Shown: one piece after another, positions 21,678-27,704 of the stretch
Numbering within the stretch: position 1 is the first letter of the stretch
Layout: each line of letters begins with the position of its first letter
Assembly: GCA_964474655.1 (NCBI GenBank)
Contig: CAYYTU010000040.1
Span: 1-27,704 of the forward strand
Direction: 5' to 3'
DNA from: CAYYTU01 sp964474655
Lineage (GTDB): Bacteria > Chloroflexota > Anaerolineae > B4-G1
Length of the DNA stretch: 27,704 nt
Notes under the pieces: generated by a model
Seen by the model: the letters and a program-made list of their open reading frames with translations, nothing else
Database searches by the model: none
What the model was told of the DNA's origin: nothing
Made by a program: the position numbers and the translations under genes

Positions 21678-23108
21678 ATGTGGCAAACGTATTACACTCC
21701 CACTACGGTTGAGGATGCTCTACGATTGTTGGCCGAGCACGGCTCCGAGGCGTGCGTTGTGGCCGGCGGGACTGATCTGCTGGTTGAGCTGCAGCGTGGC
21801 ACGCGGGAGGCTCCTGTGCTGATCGACGTCACCCGCATCGGTGGCTTGAATCGCGTAGCGCTGGACGATGATGACATCGTCCACATCGGCCCCACGCTGA
21901 CGCACAACTGTGCCGTCGGCTCCGACCTGTTGGTCGAGCGCGGGTTCCCGCTGGCGCTGGCGTGTTGGCGCGTCGGCACGCCGCAGCTGCGCAACCGGGG
22001 GACTATTGCGGGCAATCTCGTCACGGCGTCCCCGGCCAACGACACCATCGCCGCGTTATGGGCGCTGGATGCTCGCTTGACGCTCCAGAGTGCCGAGGGG
22101 GAGCGGATGCTGCCGTTTGCTGACTTCTACCATAGTGTGCGCGAGACCGATCTGGCCCCCGACGAGATGGTGACAGACATCTCGTTTCCGGCTCTGGGTG
22201 AGAATCAGCGCGGTACATTCGCCAAGCTGGCCCTCCGGCGCGTCCACGCTATCGCCGTGGTTAATGCGGCGGTGGTGTTGACCTTCGATCCCGCTAACGA
22301 AAACGTGGTCACGAAGGCGCGGATCACGATGGGCAGCGTGGCTCCTACGGTGATCCGCGCGCGTGAGGCGGAGGCGTCTCTGGTGGGCCGGTCGCTTAAT
22401 GAGCAAAGTATCAACCGCGCGGCCGACCTGGCTGTCAAGGCTACATCGTGTGTCGACGACATTCGCTCCGGGGCCGATTATCGCCGTCGGGCAGTGCGGG
22501 TCCTGGTTCGTCGAGCCCTCCGCGCGTTGCGCGAGAATCAAGATGACGTGCTTCCCGCCGAGCCGCCGATGTTGTGGGGGCAGACCGCAGGTTGTTATCC
22601 CCGGCTGGCCGGCAAGACGGTCTGTCATCAGGACGAAGGGCTGGAGCCGATTGAATGCACGGTCAACGGCGAGAACGTGGTGGTGCAAGGCGCAAACAGC
22701 AAAACGTTGCTGGAGATGTTGCGGCAGGACCTGGGCCTGACGGGCACGAAGGAAGGCTGCGGCGAGGGCGAGTGCGGCGCCTGTACCGTCTGGATGGACG
22801 GCATCGCGGTGCTGGCCTGCTTGACGCCGGCCCCCCGCGCGCACGGCACGCAGATCGTCACTGTGGAGGGACTGGCCGAAGGCGAGGCCCTCCATCCGGT
22901 TCAGCAAGCCTTCATCGACGAGGGCGCCGTCCAGTGCGGCTTTTGCACGCCGGGCTTCGTGATGGCCGGGGCTAATCTGCTGGAGGAGATTCCAGAGCCC
23001 ACGCGAGAGCAGATTGAGATCGGTCTAAGCGGCAACCTGTGTCGCTGCACCGGCTACTACAAGATCATCCGCGCGATTGAGGAAGCAGCTCAAGCCAATG
23101 GCGGATGA
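21678..23108 (+). CDS. molybdenum hydroxylase FAD-binding + [2Fe-2S] fusion subunit (xanthine dehydrogenase family)
   Basis: The 476-residue protein joins the medium (FAD) and small (iron-sulfur) subunits. The FAD part (1-285) shows VVAGGTDLL (27-35) and RNRGTIAGNLVTASPAND (105-122). A 35-residue linker leads to the FeS part (325-476). This has Cys361, 366, 369 and 381 for the plant-type cluster, and Cys420, 423, 455 and 457 (CGFC...CRC) for the second, so all eight ligands are present. It passes electrons from the Mo site to FAD and an acceptor. I start at ATG 21678 with GAGGTG 8 nt upstream; earlier TTG (21630) and ATG (21657) are in frame but add no family sequence. It is first of a three-gene operon. 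Confidence 0.92.
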   Translation: MWQTYYTPTTVEDALRLLAEHGSEACVVAGGTDLLVELQRGTREAPVLIDVTRIGGLNRVALDDDDIVHIGPTLTHNCAVGSDLLVERGFPLALACWRVGTPQLRNRGTIAGNLVTASPANDTIAALWALDARLTLQSAEGERMLPFADFYHSVRETDLAPDEMVTDISFPALGENQRGTFAKLALRRVHAIAVVNAAVVLTFDPANENVVTKARITMGSVAPTVIRAREAEASLVGRSLNEQSINRAADLAVKATSCVDDIRSGADYRRRAVRVLVRRALRALRENQDDVLPAEPPMLWGQTAGCYPRLAGKTVCHQDEGLEPIECTVNGENVVVQGANSKTLLEMLRQDLGLTGTKEGCGEGECGACTVWMDGIAVLACLTPAPRAHGTQIVTVEGLAEGEALHPVQQAFIDEGAVQCGFCTPGFVMAGANLLEEIPEPTREQIEIGLSGNLCRCTGYYKIIRAIEEAAQANGG

Positions 23109-23117
23109 CGAACGTGC

Positions 23118-23170
23118 GAGCGAGGAATAGACACCGATCCCGGTTCGCTGCTCCCAGCTCGCTCTTTTTG
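23118..23170 (+). terminator. possible attenuator between hydroxylase genes
   Basis: GAGCGAG (23118-23124) can pair with CTCGCTC (23158-23164), which runs into TTTTTGG. The 33-base loop makes the fold weak. It would reduce read-through into the next two genes. The direct repeat CGGCTAACC (23175-23183, 23189-23197) follows, in the position where a ribosome site would be expected. Confidence 0.3.
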
Positions 23171-23200
23171 GTATCGGCTAACCGCTAACGGCTAACCACT

Positions 23201-24922
23201 ATGGAACGAACAGTCCCCACCACCGGCAGCGAAGAGATCGCGCTCTACATGCGCACGTACTATTCTCTCCTGCGCACCACCGATGAGGTGCAGATTCGCT
23301 CGTTGGTCGAGACGCATCTGGGGATGAACTCGCTGCTGCACGTCAAAGCCCGAGACGAAGAACCAGACACCGCAGCCCTGATCTATTGCTCGCTGCGGCT
23401 GCCAACCTCCATCCGGCAGACACGCCTGGTGGTGATGGGCCAGTCGGAGCGGGTCTTTGCACGGCGCGGCTATGCTGACGTCGAGCAGTGGGAGCCGGTC
23501 ACGGCGCCGGGGCGCCGCCGCCGCACGTTCTTCGACGGGCACGAGACGATGGCCGCGTTCATCGCCAGCGTCTCCGACATCGACGACCTCATTCCGATGT
23601 TGACTGCCCTACAGATCGAATGGAACAAGCTGCACCGGCGGTTGCACGCCAGCGCTTTGCTGGAGCGGCTGGCATCTTGCGTCGAAAGCGAAGAGCAGGA
23701 TTGGAGAGAGCTGCACAGCGACCTGACGAGCGTTTTGGATATGTCCCCCGACGACCTGGATCGCCTCGCTTCGATCTGGGGCGACGAGTTTGCCGATCTT
23801 CTTTTGGATATCGGGCGCTTGCGGAAGCGATTTGCCGTCCGGCTGCTGGCCGGATCGCTGGTGGACTACCGGAAGGCCACCCGGCGTTGGTGGGGCTTCC
23901 TGGCCGGTGCCTCGCCGGTCGACCTGAGCGAGCGTCCGGTCTATTTCATCTCCAGCAACGTCCACAGCGTGGTCAATATGCTTTCCGGCTTCGCCCTGCG
24001 CTGCGAGGACGAGCTGGTCGATTTTCTCAAGGCCCAGGGGGATGAGGATTTACTGGCCGAGTACGCCCGCATCCGCGAGGGTGAGGTTCCGTCGCGCCGT
24101 GAGAACCTGCTCTACTTCGTGCTGCGGGATTATATGGAGGCCCATCGGGACGACCCGGTCTGGGAGCGGCGCAAGGAAGAGGAGGCCTTCTGCGGTATCA
24201 AGCACATCGATAGCCGCCACGTCTTCGACGTCGAGGCGCAGGTGATCGAGCTGAATCAATTGTGCCCTCATTGGTTCGATCCGCGGCTGGAGATGCCTCA
24301 CCCCGAGCGCTTGGCCGAGAGCGAGGCCATCATCCTCAACATCGACTATCCGCTGGGGATGGGCGGATACCACATCCTCTCGCAGGTGGCCACCGGCGTC
24401 GACGCGCTGCGCGGGGTCTATATCCTGGGCAAGGCAGCGACGCTTAACGGCCGGATCGGCGATGCGATGATCCCCTACGTGGTCCACGACGAGCACTCGC
24501 GCAACTCGTACCTGTGCAACAACTGCTTCACCGCCGCCGACGTGGCGCCCTATCTCGTCTACGGCACCACGCTCGATAATCAGAAGGCCATCAGTGTGCG
24601 CGGCACGTTCCTGCAGAACGAGCGTTATATGGACGTCTTCTATCGTGAGGGGTACACCGACATCGAGATGGAGGCGGGGCCGTATCTATCGGCGATCTAT
24701 GAGGCGGTGCGGCCTACGCGTCACCCGACCAACGAGATCGTCACGCTCTACGCCGACACGGTGCCCTTCGACGTCGGCATTATCCATTACGCATCGGATA
24801 CACCGTTGAGCAAGGGGAAGAATCTGGGGGCGCAGCGCCTCTCATATTTTGGAGTGGATTCGACCTACGCGGCGACTGTTGCAATCCTGCGCCGCATTCT
24901 GACGCTGGAAACTCAGGTGTAA
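23201..24922 (+). CDS. uncharacterised 573-residue protein inside the hydroxylase operon; nucleoside-phosphorylase-like C-terminal features
   Basis: This soluble protein has no signal peptide or TM. An N-terminal helical half (SEEIALYMRTYYSLLRTTDE, then about 100-230) leads to ERPVYFISSNVHSVVNMLSG (about 246-265). The C-terminal half has NIDYPLGMGGYHILSQV, GKAATLNGRIGDAMIPY, NNCFTAADVAPYL, IEMEAGPYLSAIYEA (488-502) and HYASDTPLSKGKNLG. The 'MEa...a' and '(v/a)SD.Pl' pair, and the strand pattern around them, recall the purine/uridine phosphorylase and AMP-nucleosidase fold. That is my inference, not a confirmed hit. It lies between the FAD/FeS and Mo subunit genes, 13 bp before the latter, so a purine-linked role or enzyme maturation is plausible. 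An in-frame TAA (23186-23188) lies just upstream of ATG 23201, and no clear Shine-Dalgarno is seen. Confidence 0.75.
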   Translation: MERTVPTTGSEEIALYMRTYYSLLRTTDEVQIRSLVETHLGMNSLLHVKARDEEPDTAALIYCSLRLPTSIRQTRLVVMGQSERVFARRGYADVEQWEPVTAPGRRRRTFFDGHETMAAFIASVSDIDDLIPMLTALQIEWNKLHRRLHASALLERLASCVESEEQDWRELHSDLTSVLDMSPDDLDRLASIWGDEFADLLLDIGRLRKRFAVRLLAGSLVDYRKATRRWWGFLAGASPVDLSERPVYFISSNVHSVVNMLSGFALRCEDELVDFLKAQGDEDLLAEYARIREGEVPSRRENLLYFVLRDYMEAHRDDPVWERRKEEEAFCGIKHIDSRHVFDVEAQVIELNQLCPHWFDPRLEMPHPERLAESEAIILNIDYPLGMGGYHILSQVATGVDALRGVYILGKAATLNGRIGDAMIPYVVHDEHSRNSYLCNNCFTAADVAPYLVYGTTLDNQKAISVRGTFLQNERYMDVFYREGYTDIEMEAGPYLSAIYEAVRPTRHPTNEIVTLYADTVPFDVGIIHYASDTPLSKGKNLGAQRLSYFGVDSTYAATVAILRRILTLETQV

Positions 24923-24935
24923 GGGGAAAACGTTT

Positions 24936-27191
24936 ATGACTGACATTGTTGGACAATCCGTCGAACGCGTGGATGCCCGGGCCAAGGTGACCGGAGAGGC
25001 GAAGTATCCCGCCGATTTCGCGATGGAGGGGATGCTTCACGCCAATTTGCTCTTCGCCGGCCGGCCTCACGCTCGTATTCTCGATATCGATACCTCCGAG
25101 GCCGAAGCGGTGCCCGGCGTCGTCGCCATCTTCACCGCCGAGGACGTGCCGGTGAACGAGTACGGGCTACAGACGCCGGATCAGCCGGTGCTGTGCGGTC
25201 CGGGTTCTGATAAGCCCGATGCGGACCGCGTGCGCTTCGTCGGCGACCAGGTGGCGCTGGTCGTGGCGGAGACCGAGCGTGCGGCCGCCCGCGCCCGCGA
25301 CCTGATTCGGGTCGATTATGAGGATTTGCCGGTCGTCACTGATCCCTTCGAGGCCCTGGAGCAGGACGCGCCGCAGCTTCACCCACACCGAGAACCGAGC
25401 GATCTTCACCCCGAGCTGAGCACCGAGGGAAACCTGATCAGCCACCATCAGATCCGCAAGGGCGATATGGAGGCCGGTTGGGACGCCGCCGATGTGATCG
25501 TCGAAGGCACGTACCGCACGCCACCCCAGGAACACGCCTACCTCCAGCCGGAGGCCGGCCTGGCCTACATCGACGACGAGGGGCGCGTGACCGTAGTGGT
25601 CTCCGGGCAGTGGACTTGGGAGGACCAACAGGAGATTGCACACGCGCTGGACCTCCCGCCGGAGCAGGTACGGGTGGTCTACCCGGCCATCGGCGGGGCC
25701 TTTGGCGGGCGCGAGGATATGTCGGTTCAGGTTGTGTTGGCGCTGGCGGCTCACAAGCTGCAGCGTCCGGTCAAGATCACGTGGAGCCGCGAGGAGTCGA
25801 TCCTGGGCCATTGTAAGCGCCATCCGATGCACTTCCGGTGTCGATGGGGTGCGACGGAGGAGGGCGAGCTGGTGGCGGCCGAGGTGCGCGTCGTGGCCGA
25901 TGGCGGCGCTTACTGCTACACCACTAACAAGGTGTTGGGCAACACCACCATCACCTGCACCGGCCCCTACGAAATCCCCAACGTCAAGGTGGACGTGGAC
26001 GGCGTCTACACCAACAACGTGCCCAGCGGAGCCTTCCGCGGCTTTGGCTCGCCGCAGGGCATCTTCGCCGCCGAGATGCAGATGAACCGGCTGGCGGAGG
26101 CGCTGGCGATGGATCCGGTCGAGCTGCGGATGAAGAACCTGTTGCGCGATGATAGCCCGACATCAGTGGGTACGCCCTTGCCCGGCGGCGTCAACCTGGT
26201 GGAGGTGACGGAAGCGTGCGCTCAAGCGGCTGGCTGGAAGCAGTCGACCGAAGGGTGGCACAAGCCGGAGACCGCCCATCGGAAGCCGGTCACCGGCCTG
26301 GGCCTGGCCGTCGGGTTCAAGAACATCGGCTTCTCCTTCGGCTACCAGGAGAACTGCTGGGCCCAGATTGAGCTGCGCGGTGGTGCGACGATCGAGAAGG
26401 CCATTGTCGCCATCGGCAGCGCCGAGGTGGGGCAGGGGAGTCACACCGTCATCCGGCAGATGGCGGCCGAGGCGCTGGACGTGCCGCTGGAGCAGGTGCG
26501 GCTGGAGGCCTCGGATACCGCCACCAGCCCCGGCAGCGCCGGCTCCGTCTCGGCATCGCGGATGACGTTTATGGCCGGCAACGCCGTCCAGGGCGCAGCG
26601 GATGAGGCGCTGGAACGCTGGTATGCCGAGGATCGTCCGGCCATCGGTGAATACACCTACTTGGCGCCCAAGACGACGCCCTTCGATCCGGAGACCGGTC
26701 ACAGCACGCCTAACTTCGCCTACGGCTACGTGGCAGAGGCTGTGAAAGTGGAGGTAGATACCGAGACCGGCGAGCTGTGCATCCAGCGGGTTGTCTGCGC
26801 CAACGACGTGGGCCAAGCGATCAACCCGCAGCAGGTTGAAGGGCAGATTGAGGGCGGTGTGGTGCAGGCGACGGGCTGGGCTACCTGTGAGAACTTCATC
26901 ACCGAGGAGGGGCAGGTGTTGACGCCGCACCTCAGTACCTATCTCATTCCCACCATCGCCGACGTGCCGGAGCGCGTCGAGTCGATCATCGTCGAGCAGC
27001 CCGATCCACGCGGCCCCTGGGGCGCGCGGGGGATGGGCGAGATGCCCTTCATCCCCTTGGCGCCGGCGCTGGTCGCCGCCGTCCACGACGCCACCGGGGT
27101 CTGGATCGACGAGCTGCCGCTGACGCCGGAGCGCGTGCTGGATGCTTTAGAAGCGCGTGAGATCGTCGCTTGTACTCCACCTTCTTTATGA
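24936..27191 (+). CDS. molybdenum hydroxylase catalytic subunit (xanthine dehydrogenase family)
   Basis: The 751-residue large subunit binds the molybdopterin cofactor and hydroxylates a substrate, probably an N-heterocycle or purine. Family motifs are KVTGEAKYPADF (17-28), RFVGDQVALVVAE (100-112), IGGAFGGRED (252-261), SGAFRGFGSPQ (364-374), GSAEVGQGSHT (494-504), GQAINP (626-631) and GARGMGEMP (696-704) with the catalytic-type Glu702. The FRGFG loop with Arg368 follows xanthine dehydrogenase rather than CO dehydrogenase, whose loop is AYRCSFR. The length is normal. AAGGGG lies upstream of ATG. It is third in the operon. Substrate cannot be fixed from sequence alone; the neighbouring nucleoside-phosphorylase-like gene favours purines. 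Confidence 0.92.
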   Translation: MTDIVGQSVERVDARAKVTGEAKYPADFAMEGMLHANLLFAGRPHARILDIDTSEAEAVPGVVAIFTAEDVPVNEYGLQTPDQPVLCGPGSDKPDADRVRFVGDQVALVVAETERAAARARDLIRVDYEDLPVVTDPFEALEQDAPQLHPHREPSDLHPELSTEGNLISHHQIRKGDMEAGWDAADVIVEGTYRTPPQEHAYLQPEAGLAYIDDEGRVTVVVSGQWTWEDQQEIAHALDLPPEQVRVVYPAIGGAFGGREDMSVQVVLALAAHKLQRPVKITWSREESILGHCKRHPMHFRCRWGATEEGELVAAEVRVVADGGAYCYTTNKVLGNTTITCTGPYEIPNVKVDVDGVYTNNVPSGAFRGFGSPQGIFAAEMQMNRLAEALAMDPVELRMKNLLRDDSPTSVGTPLPGGVNLVEVTEACAQAAGWKQSTEGWHKPETAHRKPVTGLGLAVGFKNIGFSFGYQENCWAQIELRGGATIEKAIVAIGSAEVGQGSHTVIRQMAAEALDVPLEQVRLEASDTATSPGSAGSVSASRMTFMAGNAVQGAADEALERWYAEDRPAIGEYTYLAPKTTPFDPETGHSTPNFAYGYVAEAVKVEVDTETGELCIQRVVCANDVGQAINPQQVEGQIEGGVVQATGWATCENFITEEGQVLTPHLSTYLIPTIADVPERVESIIVEQPDPRGPWGARGMGEMPFIPLAPALVAAVHDATGVWIDELPLTPERVLDALEAREIVACTPPSL

Positions 27192-27319
27192 GCGATCCGG
27201 TCAGAGCGTGAGCCCCCGATGCACTTGAGTTCTTGACAGCCGGTTTCTCGTGAGATCGTCCGGTAAGCACTTCTGCTACATTGCGGGGGCGGCCATAGGC
27301 GAGAATCTGGCAGTGAACC

Positions 27320-27348
27320 TTGACATACGTCGCGAGTTGTGGTATCTT
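27320..27348 (+). promoter_or_regulatory. promoter for the Tat-exported oxidoreductase
   Basis: TTGACA (27320-27325), a 17-bp spacer and TATCTT (27343-27348), placing transcription start near 27355. The gap 27192-27478 holds this promoter, the palindrome at 27359-27372 and no gene. Confidence 0.65.
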
Positions 27349-27358
27349 TTCGAAAGAA

Positions 27359-27372
27359 TAGTGTATACACTA
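27359..27372. promoter_or_regulatory. perfect 14-bp palindrome, likely operator
   Basis: TAGTGTATACACTA lies from about +4 to +17 of the promoter at 27320-27348, a classical repressor position. Its GT-n-TA-n-AC-like core recalls GntR-family operators, but no regulator gene is in the window. Confidence 0.5.
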
Positions 27373-27478
27373 ATACAATCCTCCTGGGTTAGCGGGTCAC
27401 TCTGGAGGAGAGGAATAGTTGCACCGGCAATGACGCCAGTAGAAACGTCCACTGCACGTAAATAAGGAGTGACAGACT

Positions 27479-27704
27479 ATGAGTTCAGAACCAAGGATAT
27501 CGCGACGCGACTTTCTGAAGCTGAGTGGGGCCGCCGGTGGTGGCCTGTTAGTCGGAGGTGGGTTCCGGGCCTTTGTGCCAGCGCCTCATACTTACGCGGC
27601 TGGGCCGGAGGAGACTCTCTACGGCACCTGTGGCGTGTGCAGCATGGGATGCGCCTACGTGGCTCACCTGCGCGACGGTCGCATCGTTCGCCTGACGGGC
27701 AATC
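27479..27704 (+). CDS. Tat-exported molybdopterin oxidoreductase with N-terminal Fe-S motif (partial)
   Basis: Only the first 75 codons are in the window. The start is ATG 27479-27481 with AAGGAG upstream. The N-terminus is a twin-arginine signal (SRRDFLKLSGAAGGGLLVGG), so the enzyme is exported folded with its cofactor. After the signal comes TCGVCSMGCAYVAHLRDGRIVRLTGN. Its Cys-x2-Cys-x3-Cys spacing and following beta-strand mark the start of the DMSO-reductase-family [4Fe-4S]/molybdopterin domain. The fourth Cys would lie beyond the window. Subfamily (formate dehydrogenase, nitrate, polysulfide, arsenate or other) cannot be told. Confidence 0.85.
   Translation, partial: MSSEPRISRRDFLKLSGAAGGGLLVGGGFRAFVPAPHTYAAGPEETLYGTCGVCSMGCAYVAHLRDGRIVRLTGN

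Noticed and set aside
27250..27465. 71-codon plus-strand frame before the Tat oxidoreductase
   Set aside because: It covers the promoter and operator palindrome and has no family resemblance.

Overview
The window is high-GC bacterial chromosome, most likely from an uncultured member of the Chloroflexota (Anaerolineae-like). That assignment is an inference. It rests on the Thr/Pro-rich LysM surface protein, the archaeal-type bifunctional PGI/PMI, the GAF/PAS kinase style, the FAD/FeS-fused xanthine-dehydrogenase-type subunit and dispersed hairpin repeats. No 16S rRNA or phage genes are present. Genes are dense and run in strand-coherent blocks.

Left block (1-4530, mostly minus): a molybdenum/tungsten supply locus. 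It holds a molybdenum-storage-protein (MoSto) type amino-acid-kinase homologue and a TupBCA-type tungstate ABC importer in the order permease, ATPase, binding protein. A short molybdopterin-oxidoreductase-like domain lies in the same frame as the binding protein and is cut off from it by one TAA codon. Upstream of the permease are a frameshifted remnant of a ModB-like permease, a strong intrinsic terminator and two copies of a hairpin repeat. The gap between MoSto and the importer (905-1297) is packed with inverted-repeat elements, including a cloverleaf-like one.

Centre-left (4533-9365): a Wzz-type polysaccharide co-polymerase and PGI/PMI on the minus strand, then tRNA-Leu(UAG), trigger factor and a divergent ClpP on the plus strand. 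A compact divergent promoter serves PGI/PMI and the tRNA, and a clean terminator follows clpP.

Centre (9366-21292): a VPS62-like domain fused to a PrsW-like membrane protease with an eroded active site; a pterin-binding methyltransferase (the only plus-strand gene here); and a long minus-strand envelope/signalling group. That group comprises two tandem paralogous small membrane proteins, a DUF2207 protein, a GAF-PAS sensor kinase homologue without the phospho-accepting histidine, and a LysM protein.

Right block (21357-27704): tRNA-Leu(CAA) on minus, then a plus-strand operon for a xanthine-dehydrogenase-family molybdenum hydroxylase (FAD/2Fe-2S fusion subunit, a 573-residue protein of unknown function, Mo subunit). 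It is followed by the start of a Tat-exported, Fe-S-containing molybdopterin oxidoreductase behind a good promoter and a perfect operator-like palindrome. Both ends of the window are therefore about Mo/W: uptake and storage on the left, Mo-enzymes on the right. The least-described items are the split binding-protein/molybdopterin-domain gene beside MoSto, and the unknown protein placed between the hydroxylase subunits.
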